NCBI RefSeq assembly: GCF_900637555.1
Contig: NZ_LR134378.1
Span: 134,001 to 198,000, forward strand
DNA length: 64,000 nucleotides
Source: Lautropia mirabilis
GTDB taxonomy: Bacteria > Pseudomonadota > Gammaproteobacteria > Burkholderiales > Burkholderiaceae_E
Direction of reading: 5' to 3'
Shown: piece after piece, positions 1-9,487 of the stretch
How positions within the stretch are numbered: the first letter of the stretch is position 1
Layout: every line of letters begins with the position of its first letter
Notes under the pieces: generated by a model
Told to the model about the DNA's origin: nothing
Databases searched by the model: none
Seen by the model: only the letters and a program-made list of their open reading frames with translations
Program-made: the position numbers and the translations under genes

Positions 1-2190
1 GGCACGGACCATGCCTCGCCGCCCGACTACCTGAGCCTGCGCCTGTACGACCTGGCGCTGGGCTACGATGCCCGGCCCCCCTCCGGTCAGGTGGTGATCG
101 TGGACATCGACGACATCAGCATGCTGCAGGTGGGACGCTGGCCCTGGCCGCGTCCGGTACTGGCCGCGCTGATCAACCGCATCGCCGAAGGCCGCCCTGA
201 AGCGCTGGCCATCGACATCCTGTTTGCCGAGGTCTCGTCCCGCCCAAACGACGACCAGCTGCTGCGCACCGCGCTGCAGAATGCCGCACGCCAGGGAACC
301 CGCATCATTCTGGCCGTGGGCAAGGAAGAAGGCACCAACAACTACCTGCCGCTCTACCCGCTGGACCTCATCGCGGCGGGCAACACGCTGGGACACATCA
401 CCTTCCATTCCGGCCGCGACGGCCTGGTGCGCGGCCTGTACATGGAAGAAGGCCACCTGCCGGCGCTGTCCTGGGCCCTGGTGGACCGCACGGCCCAGAG
501 CAACCGCAACGAGACGCTGAACATGCTGCTCGAGCGGCGCTGGGACGTGCAGGATCCCATGCTGCCCGGCGCGCTGAAGCAGCTGCCGCCGACCCTCTCG
601 GCCGCCGCCCTGCTGCGCGGTGACATCTCGCCCGACCAGCTGAAGGGGCGCAAGGTCCTGCTGGGCAGCACGGCCATCGGCTCGGGCGACTTCTTTGTGA
701 GCCCTCTGGAAGATGCCCGGCCCCGGCGCATCTCGGGGCTGGAGCTGCATGCCGTCGCCGCCGAAGCGCAGATCATCCATCACTTCAAGCAGCCGCTGTC
801 GGCCCCCCTGCAGGGCAGCATCGAAGTCCTGGTGGTGCTGCTCACCATGCTGCTGCTCTACCGCACCAGCCCGTTCCTGGGCCTCATCATCGTGGTGGTG
901 GCCAGCTGCCTGATCCTGCTGGCCAGCTGGCTGGCCTTCCGCGCCGGCTGGTGGCTGGCCCCGGGCGACATGCTCATCTCCATCTGCCTGGGCTACCCGC
1001 TCTGGAGCTGGCGACGGCTGTCGGTTGCCTCGACAGGCCTGCTGCGCCAGGCCCGCTCCCTGGAGCTGTTTGGCGGCGTCTTCGGCGCCCGCAGTGCAGA
1101 ACCTGTCTCGCACGAGCCCATCTCGGCCCAGCTCAACCGCGTGCAAATGGCCGCCCAGCAGGTGGCCAAGCTCAACCGCTTCCTGTCGGACAGCCTGCAG
1201 AGCCTGCCCCACCCGGTCCTGGTGGCCGACCACGAACAGCGGCCGCTGCTGCGCAACCAGCGCTTTCTCAACGCCTTCGGCAACGTGGGCGAATGCTGCA
1301 CCACCCTGTCGGACTGCTTCCGGACCATCTTCGGCAAGCTGCCACGCAATTTCCAGGACGAGCCCTGCCAGCTGGCCGGTGAATACCAGGACACGCAGGG
1401 CCGCCACTGGCGGGTGGACGTGGCGGCCACCGGTGCCAGCGCCGACGAGCGCCGCTGGATGATCCAGTTCGTGGACCTGACGGCCCGCCGCCTGGCCGAC
1501 CGCGAGCGCGAGGAGACCCTCTCCTTCCTGTCGCATGACCTGCGCTCGCCCCAGGCCACCATCCTGGCCATCATCGAGAAACTGCGCACCACCACCGACA
1601 GCACCGAGCGTGGCGCCGGTCTGGACGAGCTGGCCCGCCAGTCGCGCCGCGCGCTGGAACTCACCGACGGCTTCCTGGCCTACACCCGCGCCGAGATCAA
1701 GCCCATCCAGCCCGAGGAGCACGACCTCAACGACCTGCTCACCGAAGTGATCGACCTGGCCTGGTTCTCGGCCAACGCCAAGAAGGTCCGCCTGACCTTC
1801 AACCCGGTGGACGCGGCCATCCTGCGCTGCGACGCCGACCTGCTGCGCCGCGCCTTCTCCAATCTGGTGGAGAACGGAATCCGCCACAGTCCCATCGACA
1901 GCAGCATCGAAGTGACATTGATCAATCAGGCACCGCATTTCCGCATTACCATCCGAGACCACGGCCCCGGCGTGCCGCCCGACAAGCAGGCGCTCATCTT
2001 CAAGCCCTTCTGGCAGTCGGCAGGTTCCGAGACCACCGGCAAGAAGTCGTCCCAGGGCAGTGCCGGGCTGGGCCTTGCCATGGTTCACAAAGCCATTGCG
2101 CGCCACGGCGGTACCATCCGTGTATTCAATCACCCCACCGGGGGCGCATGTTTTGAAATCTGCCTGCCGCAAAGCATGCAGGACGTATAG
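1..2190 (+). CDS. CHASE2-domain sensor histidine kinase (5' end outside window)
   Basis: This is a membrane sensor kinase whose frame is open to the first base of the window, so the N-terminus is missing. About the first 270 visible residues fit an extracytoplasmic CHASE2 sensor domain, including [10 protein letters not shown] followed by GRWPWPR. Hydrophobic segments follow at about 275-340, then a PAS-like segment at about 390-490. A HisKA domain has the phospho-acceptor His in FLSHDLRSP at about visible residue 512. A HATPase domain has the N-box [10 protein letters not shown]1 DHGPGVPP and G2 [10 protein letters not shown]. It ends 11 nt before hemA. The signal sensed and the partner regulator cannot be read; a regulator gene may lie upstream of the window. 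Confidence 0.9.
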   Translation, partial: GTDHASPPDYLSLRLYDLALGYDARPPSGQVVIVDIDDISMLQVGRWPWPRPVLAALINRIAEGRPEALAIDILFAEVSSRPNDDQLLRTALQNAARQGTRIILAVGKEEGTNNYLPLYPLDLIAAGNTLGHITFHSGRDGLVRGLYMEEGHLPALSWALVDRTAQSNRNETLNMLLERRWDVQDPMLPGALKQLPPTLSAAALLRGDISPDQLKGRKVLLGSTAIGSGDFFVSPLEDARPRRISGLELHAVAAEAQIIHHFKQPLSAPLQGSIEVLVVLLTMLLLYRTSPFLGLIIVVVASCLILLASWLAFRAGWWLAPGDMLISICLGYPLWSWRRLSVASTGLLRQARSLELFGGVFGARSAEPVSHEPISAQLNRVQMAAQQVAKLNRFLSDSLQSLPHPVLVADHEQRPLLRNQRFLNAFGNVGECCTTLSDCFRTIFGKLPRNFQDEPCQLAGEYQDTQGRHWRVDVAATGASADERRWMIQFVDLTARRLADREREETLSFLSHDLRSPQATILAIIEKLRTTTDSTERGAGLDELARQSRRALELTDGFLAYTRAEIKPIQPEEHDLNDLLTEVIDLAWFSANAKKVRLTFNPVDAAILRCDADLLRRAFSNLVENGIRHSPIDSSIEVTLINQAPHFRITIRDHGPGVPPDKQALIFKPFWQSAGSETTGKKSSQGSAGLGLAMVHKAIARHGGTIRVFNHPTGGACFEICLPQSMQDV

Positions 2191-2201
2191 ATGCATTCGA
2201 C

Positions 2202-3476
2202 ATGGCGTTGCTGACGCTCGGACTCAACCACAACACGGCGCCCGTGGCGCTGCGTGAGAAGCTCGCCTTCCCCACCAAGGAGGCGATCGGCACGGCCCTG
2301 TCCGATCTGCGTGGCCACCTGAAGTCGCTGGCCCCGGAAGCCGCCATCCTGTCCACCTGCAACCGCACCGAGATCTACTGCAAGACCGACGCCCCCGACG
2401 AGGCCGGTCAGGCACTGACCGAGTGGATCGGCCGCCACAAGGGCGTGGACGGTGAAGGCAACCTGGCCGAGCACCTGTACCTGCTGCCCAACCAGGGCGC
2501 CGTGCGCCACGCCTTCCGCGTGGCCAGCGGGCTGGACTCCATGGTGCTGGGCGAACCCCAGATCCTGGGCCAGATGAAGACGGCTGCGCGCGTGGCACAG
2601 GATTCCAACATGCTGGGCAGCCACCTGCACCAGCTGTTCCAGCGCTCGTTCTCGGTGGCCAAGGAAGTGCGCACCCAGACGGCCATCGGCGCCCAGTCAG
2701 TCTCGATGTCGGCCGCCAGCGTGCGCCTGGGCGAGCAGATCTTCGAGAACCTGGCCGACTGCTCGGTGCTGCTCATCGGCGCCGGCGAGATGATCGAACT
2801 GTGCGCCGCGCACTGGGCGCCCCACCCCCGGCGGATGGTCATTGCCAACCGCACGCTGGAGCGCGCCCGCCCCCTGGCCGAGCGCTTTGGCGCCACCACC
2901 ATGGCGCTGTCCGACCTGCCCCAGCAGCTCGAGAACTTCGATGTGGTGATCTCCTGCACCGCCAGCAGCCTGCCCATCATCGGGCTGGGCATGGTGGAGC
3001 GCAGCGTGCGCCAGCGCCGTCACCGCCCGGTGCTGATGATCGACCTGGCGGTCCCGCGCGACATCGAGGACGAAGTCTCGCGCCTGGACGATGTGTTCCT
3101 CTACACCGTCGACGACCTGCGCGAAGTGGTCGATGCCGGCCTGGAAGGCCGTCGCCTGGCCGTGGCCGAGGCCGAGAGCATCATCGACACCCAGGTCAAC
3201 GCCTTCATGAACTGGATGGTGCAGCGCCAGAGCGTGCCCCTCATCCAGGAACTGCACGCCCGCGGCGACGCCGTGCGCCAGCAGGAAGTGGAGCGCGCTC
3301 GCAAGATGCTGGCCAAGGGCGAAGACCCTGCCGTCGTGCTGGAAGCGCTTTCCAGGGCGCTTACCGCCAAGTTCATGCACGGCCCCACCACCCTGCTGTC
3401 CCATCACGCCGGCAAGGATCCCGAACTGGCCAACATGCTGTCCGGCCTGCTGCCGGTTCCCCGGGGCGGACGGTAA
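2202..3476 (+). CDS. hemA: glutamyl-tRNA reductase
   Basis: HemA performs the first committed step of C5-pathway tetrapyrrole synthesis, reducing glutamyl-tRNA(Glu) to glutamate-1-semialdehyde with NADPH. The 424-residue length is typical. The catalytic Cys is residue 53 in [10 protein letters not shown]. An NADPH-binding Rossmann motif, LIGAGEM, lies near residue 190, and the C-terminal dimerisation helices include an [10 protein letters not shown] stretch. The ATG follows the sensor kinase stop by 11 nt, and prfA and prmC follow, which is the common betaproteobacterial order. Identity is certain; whether it shares a transcript with the kinase gene is unknown. Confidence 0.97.
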   Translation: MALLTLGLNHNTAPVALREKLAFPTKEAIGTALSDLRGHLKSLAPEAAILSTCNRTEIYCKTDAPDEAGQALTEWIGRHKGVDGEGNLAEHLYLLPNQGAVRHAFRVASGLDSMVLGEPQILGQMKTAARVAQDSNMLGSHLHQLFQRSFSVAKEVRTQTAIGAQSVSMSAASVRLGEQIFENLADCSVLLIGAGEMIELCAAHWAPHPRRMVIANRTLERARPLAERFGATTMALSDLPQQLENFDVVISCTASSLPIIGLGMVERSVRQRRHRPVLMIDLAVPRDIEDEVSRLDDVFLYTVDDLREVVDAGLEGRRLAVAEAESIIDTQVNAFMNWMVQRQSVPLIQELHARGDAVRQQEVERARKMLAKGEDPAVVLEALSRALTAKFMHGPTTLLSHHAGKDPELANMLSGLLPVPRGGR

Positions 3477-3537
3477 CGGGAAGGGAGATCGGCGGCGCGT
3501 TGGTTAGAATGCCCGCCGAACCCCTTCACGCATCGCC

Positions 3538-4617
3538 ATGAAAGAATCCCTGCGGGCGCAGCTGGACCGCATGCAGAACCGGCTGGAAGAACTCAACGCC
3601 CAGCTGGCCAGCGAAGACATCGGCAAGGACATCAGCCTGCTGAAAAAGCTCAACCAGGAGCACGCCGAGACCAGCGAGGTGCTGGACACCTACGCCCTGT
3701 GGAAACAGGCCGGCGCCGACCTGGAGGCCGCCCGCCAGATGCGCGAAGAGCCCGACATGCGCGAGTTCGCCGACGAGGAGATCGCCGACGCCGAGACCCG
3801 CCTGCAGGCTACCCAGGAGCGCATCGAGTACCTGCTGCTGCCACGCGACCCCGACGATGCCCGCAACGCCATCCTGGAGATCCGGGCCGGCACCGGCGGT
3901 GACGAAAGCGCCCTCTTTGCCGGCGACCTGCTGCGCATGTACCTGCGCTACGCCGAACATCGCGGCTGGCAGACCGAGATCCTGTCGGCCAGCGAATCCG
4001 AACTGGGCGGCTACCGCGAAGTCATCGTGCAGGTCAGCGGCCAGCAGGTCTACGGACGGCTGCGCTACGAATCCGGTGCGCACCGCGTGCAGCGCGTGCC
4101 CGTCACCGAATCCCAGGGGCGCATCCACACCTCCGCCTGCACCGTGGCCGTCATGGCTGAAGCCGAGCCCACCGGCGACATCGAGATCAGCCCCGACGAC
4201 CTGCGCATCGACGTGTTCCGTGCCTCCGGCGCCGGCGGCCAGCACGTCAACAAGACCGAATCCGCCGTGCGCATCACCCACCTGCCCACCGGCATCGTGG
4301 CGGAATGCCAGGACGACCGCTCGCAGCACCGCAACCGCGACAAGGCCATGACCGTGCTGCTCACCCGCCTGCGCGACGCCCGCGAGCGCGAGCGCGCCGC
4401 CGAGACCTCCGCCCACCGCAAGAGTCTCGTGGGCTCGGGCGACCGCTCCGAGCGCATCCGCACCTACAACTTCCCCCAAGGGCGGCTCACCGACCACCGC
4501 ATCAACCTCACCCTCTACAAGCTGCAGACCATCATCGACGGCGACCTGGACGAACTGACCGACGCCCTGATGAAGGCCCGGCTGGCCGAACTGGCAGCGG
4601 AGCGGGCTGAGGGGTGA
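3538..4617 (+). CDS. prfA: peptide chain release factor 1
   Basis: RF1 recognises UAA and UAG stop codons and triggers peptide release. The GGQ catalytic motif sits at residues 233-235, matching the position in Escherichia coli RF1. The codon-reading tripeptide is PVT in [11 protein letters not shown], which marks RF1 rather than RF2 (SPF). Length is 359 residues, as expected. The downstream prmC gene encodes the methylase for the Gln of this GGQ motif. A 12-bp hairpin begins 4 nt after the stop codon. Confidence 0.98.
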   Translation: MKESLRAQLDRMQNRLEELNAQLASEDIGKDISLLKKLNQEHAETSEVLDTYALWKQAGADLEAARQMREEPDMREFADEEIADAETRLQATQERIEYLLLPRDPDDARNAILEIRAGTGGDESALFAGDLLRMYLRYAEHRGWQTEILSASESELGGYREVIVQVSGQQVYGRLRYESGAHRVQRVPVTESQGRIHTSACTVAVMAEAEPTGDIEISPDDLRIDVFRASGAGGQHVNKTESAVRITHLPTGIVAECQDDRSQHRNRDKAMTVLLTRLRDARERERAAETSAHRKSLVGSGDRSERIRTYNFPQGRLTDHRINLTLYKLQTIIDGDLDELTDALMKARLAELAAERAEG

Positions 4618-4620
4618 GAC

Positions 4621-4649
4621 CTCGCACGGCCCCGGTCGGGCTGTGCGAG
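4621..4649 (+). terminator. strong hairpin between prfA and prmC
   Basis: Arms CTCGCACGGCCC and GGGCTGTGCGAG pair over 12 bp with one G-U pair and a 5-nt loop. There is no run of T after it. It could be a weak or Rho-assisted terminator, or an RNA-processing or stability element within the prfA-prmC transcript. Confidence 0.4.
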
Positions 4650-4751
4650 CGATCTACCGGCGTTCCCTGGCGGCTCATGCCGTCTTCCCGTCTCTGCCCT
4701 CATGTTCAATCACGCAGCGGGCGCGCCCAAAGATGACCCCCTGATCACGCG

Positions 4752-5645
4752 ATGACTTCCCCCCTGCTTCCAGGCGAGCCCGCTGTCGATACCGCCCCCT
4801 CCATCGACGACCTCATCCGCCACAGCCAGCTGCCCCGGGCCGAGGCACGCCGCCTGCTGGCCTGCCTCACCGGCCAGCCGCTGACCTGGTTCATGGCCCA
4901 CGGTGACGATCCCGCCGACCCGGACATCGCCGCCCGCTTCCAAGCCCTGGCCGAACGCCGCCGCGCCGGCGAACCCCTGGCCTATCTGCTGGGCCAGCAG
5001 GAGTTCTACGGCCGCCCCTTTGCCGTCTCGCCCGCCGTGCTCATTCCCCGGGCCGACACCGAAACCCTGGTGGAAACCGCGCTGGAGCAGCTCACGCTGC
5101 TGCGCCAGCAACGGCGCGCCGTCCCTCTGTCCCTGCTGGAACTGGGCACCGGCAGCGGCATCATCGCCATCACCCTGGCGCTGGAGGCTCCGGACACCGA
5201 GGTGCATGCCGTCGAGCGTTCCCCCGAGGCCCTGGCCATGGCGCAGCAGAATGCAAAGGCCCTGGGCGCCGACCGCATCCACTGGCACGCGGGCAGCTGG
5301 TGGCAGGCGCTGGCCAGCCCCCGACACTTCGACCTGATCGTCTCCAATCCCCCCTACATCGCCGCCGGTGACCACCACCTGCAGCAGGGCGACCTGCGCT
5401 TCGAGCCGCCTCAGGCCCTGGCGGCCGGTCCCGACGGGCTGGATGACCTGCGCATCATCATCGGCGGCGCCCCCGCCCACCTGAGCCCCGGCGGCTGGCT
5501 GCTGCTGGAACACGGCTACGACCAGGAGGCCCCTGTGCAGGCCCTGCTGCGCGACGCAGGCTTTGCCGAGGTGTTCACCCGACGCGACCTGGCCGGGCAG
5601 CCGCGCGTGAGCGGGGGGCGGTGGCTGGGGGACGGGCGCAGGTAG
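4752..5645 (+). CDS. prmC: peptide chain release factor N5-glutamine methyltransferase
   Basis: PrmC (HemK) methylates the Gln of the GGQ motif in RF1 and RF2 using S-adenosylmethionine. An N-terminal helical domain covers about residues 10-85. The AdoMet-binding motif ELGTGSGIIAI lies near residue 130, and the diagnostic NPPY motif is at residues 199-202. The 297-residue length fits. The ATG at 4752 follows a 134-nt spacer from prfA that contains a hairpin. In many Burkholderiales grxD follows directly; here an accessory stretch intervenes. Confidence 0.95.
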   Translation: MTSPLLPGEPAVDTAPSIDDLIRHSQLPRAEARRLLACLTGQPLTWFMAHGDDPADPDIAARFQALAERRRAGEPLAYLLGQQEFYGRPFAVSPAVLIPRADTETLVETALEQLTLLRQQRRAVPLSLLELGTGSGIIAITLALEAPDTEVHAVERSPEALAMAQQNAKALGADRIHWHAGSWWQALASPRHFDLIVSNPPYIAAGDHHLQQGDLRFEPPQALAAGPDGLDDLRIIIGGAPAHLSPGGWLLLEHGYDQEAPVQALLRDAGFAEVFTRRDLAGQPRVSGGRWLGDGRR

Positions 5646-5861
5646 GCCCATCCAACCGTCAGGCCTGGCCAAGTAGGCGCTACCAAGCAGGCCGGGCCAC
5701 GCCAAGCCAATCGGCCCCAAACAGGGCAGACATCGGGTCCGATCGCGCCCGGGCCGAACAGGGCCAGACGACAGTCCCCTCGCCGTAATCTGGCTGTGCG
5801 GCGAGGATAGGCGCCATGACGGGTGCCTAGCGCCAATAGAGGTAATGGATCCTCAAATAGA

Positions 5862-5884
5862 GGTAATTTCACGCTGAAATTACC
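5862..5884. promoter_or_regulatory. palindromic operator candidate 1
   Basis: Perfect inverted repeat GGTAATTTC - 5 nt - GAAATTACC, extended imperfectly on both sides by AAATAGA and CATTTA. It shares its core with the longer palindrome about 130 bp downstream and sits about 190 bp upstream of the Fic start. The likely role is a binding site for a dimeric regulator, but the binding protein is not shown. Confidence 0.55.
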
Positions 5885-5977
5885 CATTTACGGACTGCTT
5901 TACCCCCTTTCTTGCCTCCATTTCGCCTCATTTTGGCTGAAATTCACGCCAAAACAGGCTCTGAATGGCAGAACAAT

Positions 5978-6045
5978 GGGGTAATGGATCGCATAAATGG
6001 GTAATTTAGGCCGAAATTACCCATTTAGAGGACTATCATTACCCC
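5978..6045. promoter_or_regulatory. nested palindromic operator candidate 2 at the Fic promoter
   Basis: The inner palindrome has 14-bp perfect arms (TAAATGGGTAATTT at 5994-6007, AAATTACCCATTTA at 6014-6027) around AGGCCG, whose central GGCC is also symmetric, leaving one mismatched pair in 34 bp. It is flanked almost concentrically by GGGGTAATG (5978-5986) and CATTACCCC (6037-6045). An 11-nt direct repeat, GGTAATGGATC, starts at 5841 and 5980. The array ends about 25 nt before the Fic ATG, so bound protein would probably control that gene. Confidence 0.6.
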
Positions 6046-6069
6046 TATTCTCCTCACTGCCCCCTTCCG

Positions 6070-7137
6070 ATGCGATCCCTCACCGCCGACTATCTGGACA
6101 GGCTCCGCTTCACCCACTCGCAGCTGGCCACCCTGCGCGCACTCGGTGAGTTCCAGGGCAAGCAGCAGCTCTACCGTGTCCAGCTGCCCGAAGTGCTGAA
6201 GGGACTGCAGAAAGCGGCCACCATCGAATCCACCGAGTCCTCCAACCGTCTGGAAGGCGTCATCATCTCCACCCAGCGCCTGCACGCCCTGATGCTGAAG
6301 GACGCCACGCCCCGAAGCCGTTCCGAACAGGAGATCGCCGGCTACCGCGACGCCCTGAACCTGATCCATGAAAGCGGCAAGGAGATGCCTTTCTCGGAAG
6401 GCACCATCCGGCAGCTGCACGGCATCATGTACCGCTACATGCCCCAGCCCGGCGGACAGTGGAAAGCCACCAACAACGACATCATCGAGCGTCAGCCGGA
6501 CGGACGTTCCCGCGTCCGCTTCGCCCCCGTGTCCGCCCACCTCACCCCGATGGCCATGGCGGACCTGATCGCCCACTACCGATCTGCCCTGGATCAGCAC
6601 CTGGCCGATCCCCTCGTGCTGGTGCCCCTGGCCATCCTGGACTTTCTCTGCATCCACCCCTTCCCCGACGGCAATGGCCGCATGGCACGCCTGCTGACCC
6701 TGCAGCTGCTCTACCACTTCGACTACGCTGTCGGGCGCTTCATCAGCCTTGAACGGCTCTTCGAGGAATCCAAGGAAACCTACTACGAGACCCTGGAAGC
6801 CAGCTCCCAGGGCTGGCACGACGGCCAGCACGACAGCATGCCCTGGCTCAACTACTTCTGGGGCGTCCTGCTGCGCGCCTACCGAGAATTCGAGACACGC
6901 GTCGGGACGCTGGAACATGGCCATGGCGCCAAGGGCGAGCGTGTCCGTGCAGAAGTTCTAAGACGCCAGCACCCCTTCGCCATCTCGGATATCGAGGAGG
7001 CCTGTCCTGGCGTCAGTCGGGACATGGTCCGACATGTGTTGCGCACCATGAAGGATGAGGGACTCATCACGCCGGAGGGCAAGGGGCGCGCTGCGAGATG
7101 GCGACATTCGGCGGATGGCTCTTCATCGTCTTCGTAG
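6070..7137 (+). CDS. Fic-family protein (AMP transferase fold) with C-terminal winged helix
   Basis: Fic enzymes usually transfer AMP from ATP to a hydroxyl side chain of a target protein. The complete catalytic motif HPFPDGNGRMAR starts at His196. An N-terminal inhibitory helix of the S-x-x-x-E-G type is visible (Ser58, Glu62, Gly63), placing it with class II, N-terminally autoinhibited Fic proteins. A Fic-N-like region precedes the core. Residues from about 290 contain a helix-turn-helix-like segment (ISDIEEACPGVSRDMVRHVLRTM), suggesting DNA binding. No Phd- or VbhA-like antitoxin gene adjoins it. The upstream palindromes suggest autoregulation, which is inference. Confidence 0.92.
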   Translation: MRSLTADYLDRLRFTHSQLATLRALGEFQGKQQLYRVQLPEVLKGLQKAATIESTESSNRLEGVIISTQRLHALMLKDATPRSRSEQEIAGYRDALNLIHESGKEMPFSEGTIRQLHGIMYRYMPQPGGQWKATNNDIIERQPDGRSRVRFAPVSAHLTPMAMADLIAHYRSALDQHLADPLVLVPLAILDFLCIHPFPDGNGRMARLLTLQLLYHFDYAVGRFISLERLFEESKETYYETLEASSQGWHDGQHDSMPWLNYFWGVLLRAYREFETRVGTLEHGHGAKGERVRAEVLRRQHPFAISDIEEACPGVSRDMVRHVLRTMKDEGLITPEGKGRAARWRHSADGSSSSS

Positions 7138-7251
7138 ATCGCCGGCATCCACCATGCCCATGGATTTCCTTCTGTCGGCGCATGGCTACCCAGGCTGCGA
7201 TCTCGGCAAATCCGGTAAGGTCGATGTCATCTCCTGCACAAGGAGGCCATC

Positions 7252-7623
7252 ATGCAGAAGTACCTCTCCATCGCCTTGATCCTCACCGGCATTCTGCACA
7301 ACATCCTCGGCATCGCCACCATGCACGACACCCTGCACCGGATGTGGCGGGAAGGCCTCGTCGCCAGCGTGCAGATAAACGATGCGAGTTACGCCCTGCT
7401 GTGGTTCCTGGTGGCCGGGTTTGCGTTGATGCTCATCGGTACCACCTTCTGGCAGCTGGCCAATGCGGGGCTGCTGGGCTGGCCGCCCATCCTGGGGCTG
7501 TTCCTGCTGGCGGCTACCATCTGCATCGTTTATCCCAAACCCGGCCCCTTCCTGCTGCTGGCCATTTCCGGTGCGCTTGTCGTGGCGCAGTTGATTTCCC
7601 CGAACACAGCGCAGGGATCATGA
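7252..7623 (+). CDS. small four-helix membrane protein, DUF6463-like
   Basis: A 123-residue hydrophobic protein with about four membrane segments and conserved-looking features: HNILGI and MHDTLHRM near the start and YALLWFLVAGFALMLIG in the middle. Size and pattern resemble the DUF6463 family, whose function is unknown. A strong ribosome site (AAGGAGG, 5 nt before ATG) supports this start. It follows the Fic gene by 114 nt on the same strand. No function is claimed. Confidence 0.75.
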   Translation: MQKYLSIALILTGILHNILGIATMHDTLHRMWREGLVASVQINDASYALLWFLVAGFALMLIGTTFWQLANAGLLGWPPILGLFLLAATICIVYPKPGPFLLLAISGALVVAQLISPNTAQGS

Positions 7624-7689
7624 GAAGCAAGAGCCAGATCATCCACCACACCGACCTGGCCATGGTGCGCAATTTCAAGGAGTAGGTTT

Positions 7690-7890
7690 TCAACGTTTGA
7701 GGGGCTTCAGCAAGTTCTCCGCCTCCTCCATCGCCTTCTTCAACCTGGCATTGGGCTGGAACGGCTTGTCCAGCCCATCCAGAAAGCAGCGCGATTCCTC
7801 CGGCGAGAGAACGACCGCCGCGCTGGCGGCGGGTGCCTGATCGGCTTCGTTCAGGACAACGCGCTGCTCTGCCCGACAGGCCCACGACAT
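7690..7890 (-). pseudogene. C-terminal remnant of a DUF1778 (TacA-type) antitoxin
   Basis: The 66-residue tail of an open frame ends with AVVLSPEESRCFLDGLDKPF, then QPNARLKKAMEEAENLLK. This resembles the C-terminal toxin-neutralising part of DUF1778 antitoxins, which have a conserved Leu-Ser, an acidic/Phe stretch and a PP-x-PN-x-x-L motif. The N-terminal ribbon-helix-helix DNA-binding half is absent, and no GNAT acetyltransferase toxin gene adjoins it. The longer frame it belongs to (up to 8361) runs through brnQ in another frame and is not itself coding. The reading is by eye, so assignment is moderate. Confidence 0.45.
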
Positions 7891-7931
7891 CTCCCGCCGT
7901 GCAGCCCCTCCGGCAACGGGGCCCGTCCCCC

Positions 7932-9314
7932 TCACCCCTCTTCCCGCGCCGCCCCGCGCCGCATCCACGCCACCACCACGCCCAGCACGATGGCCACGGC
8001 CGCAAACGGCAGCCATTCCAGCGAATAGGCCTTCAGCGGCAGGTGCTGCGAGAAGTCGGTGCCGGCCACCGACAGGATGGACACGACCATGACCAAGCCG
8101 ACGGCCAAGCGCTGGGCCTGCAGCGGCAGGGGCGTGACGAAGGTCTCGATGAGCATGATGATCAGGATCGTCATCACGACCGGGTACAGCACCATCAGCA
8201 CGGGCACGGACTTGTCGATGACGGCACTCAGGCCCTGGTTGGCCAGCAGAAAGCCGATGAGCGAGCAGATCACGGCATAGGTGACATAGCTGATGCGCGG
8301 GAAGATGTCGTTGAAGAATTCGGACACGGCGGTCACGAGGCCCACCGAGGTGGTCAGGCACGCCAGCGTGACGATGACACCGAACAGCACGCGGCCGAAT
8401 TCACCAAAGGTGCTGTAGGCGGCGGTGGTGAGCAGGTAGGTCCCCAGGTCCTGGCCCCGCTCCTTCAGATCGGCAAGGACGGCGGGATCCACGGGCAGGC
8501 GGTTGCTGAACCAGCCCAGACCCACGTAGATGATGGCCAGCGCGGTGGCGGCCACGATGCCGGCCAGCGAGGTCTGCACGATGAGCTGGCGCCGCTGGGC
8601 CGGGGTGAGCACGGCTTCATTCAGGGCGGCCACGCTGCCGTCACCCTGGGCACTCCGGGTCAGCATGCGGGCCCGGATGGCGGTGATGACGATGACCGAG
8701 AACGCGACTGAGGCCAGCACATCCATGGTGAGGTAGCCGTTGACGAAGCCGTTCAGGTAGGCGGCAGCGCCGGTGGACTGGACATCCGTCAGCGTCGGCG
8801 GACGGCCCCAGAGCCACCAGGCCGCCTTGCCGATGAGCGCCAGGATGCACACCAGCAGCACGGGCGTGAGGATGGCGCCGATGCGCTCGACCATCTTGGA
8901 GGGATTGAGGCTGAGCCACAGCGTGATGCCGTAATAGACCAGGCTGAAGATCAGCAGCGAGGTGCTGCCCGGTTCGCCCAGGAAGGGCACCACGGCCATT
9001 TCATACGAGGTGGCACCGGTGCGCGGGATGGCGAAGAAGGGCCCGATGGTGAGATAGACGACCGCCAGAAAGAGCAGCGAGAACCACGGGTGGATGCGGT
9101 CGAGCGCGGTGCGGTATCCGTCCTGGTAATAGGCACTGACGATGATGCCCAGCAGCGGCAAGCCCACGCCCGTGGACACGAAGCCCAGCAGTGCCGGCCA
9201 GAACGTCTGTCCGCTTTCCAGGCCCAGTGCCGAGGGGAAGATGAGGTTCCCGGCGCCAAAGAAGATGGCGAACAGCATGAAGCCGATGACGAAAGTATTC
9301 TTGTTCACTGTCAT
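7932..9314 (-). CDS. brnQ: branched-chain amino acid:cation symporter
   Basis: BrnQ (LIVCS family) imports leucine, isoleucine and valine with Na+ or H+ across the inner membrane. The 460-residue product has about 12 membrane helices and begins with the family pattern FVIGFMLFAIFFGAGNLIFP. ATG at 9314 was chosen because the 37 residues upstream in the open frame are hydrophilic and unlike the family, although no strong ribosome site is visible. It lies opposite to its neighbours, next to the antitoxin remnant and divergent from grxD. Confidence 0.9.
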   Translation of the reverse strand: MTVNKNTFVIGFMLFAIFFGAGNLIFPSALGLESGQTFWPALLGFVSTGVGLPLLGIIVSAYYQDGYRTALDRIHPWFSLLFLAVVYLTIGPFFAIPRTGATSYEMAVVPFLGEPGSTSLLIFSLVYYGITLWLSLNPSKMVERIGAILTPVLLVCILALIGKAAWWLWGRPPTLTDVQSTGAAAYLNGFVNGYLTMDVLASVAFSVIVITAIRARMLTRSAQGDGSVAALNEAVLTPAQRRQLIVQTSLAGIVAATALAIIYVGLGWFSNRLPVDPAVLADLKERGQDLGTYLLTTAAYSTFGEFGRVLFGVIVTLACLTTSVGLVTAVSEFFNDIFPRISYVTYAVICSLIGFLLANQGLSAVIDKSVPVLMVLYPVVMTILIIMLIETFVTPLPLQAQRLAVGLVMVVSILSVAGTDFSQHLPLKAYSLEWLPFAAVAIVLGVVVAWMRRGAAREEG

Positions 9315-9487
9315 GAGGGATAGGCAATCGGCCGCACGCCAGCCGACCAGGCACCCGTGCAGACGCCAGTGCCGGATTGAAAACCGGGCCGCCGTGTTTC
9401 CTCGCGGCCACAGGCAGGATAACATCCGCTGTCTTTACCCGACCAGTATTCTGGCGGCCCCCCTTTTCCATCGTGTGGAGGTCCCCC

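Larger units (their letters stand above)
5646..6069. other. AT-richer intergenic region upstream of the Fic gene
   Basis: This 424-nt spacer has no convincing gene. Its first half is ordinary high-GC sequence with reiterated GGCC-containing words. From about 5835 it becomes clearly AT-richer and carries seven copies of GGTAAT or its complement ATTACC. These are organised into the two palindromes and flanking repeats listed separately. A clear -35/-10 pair is not visible; TATCAT at 6034-6039 could be a -10. Confidence 0.7.

Noticed and set aside
7891-8361. Upstream part of the frame that ends in the antitoxin-like tail
   Set aside because: It runs through the brnQ 3' half on the same strand in another frame and shows no antitoxin similarity.
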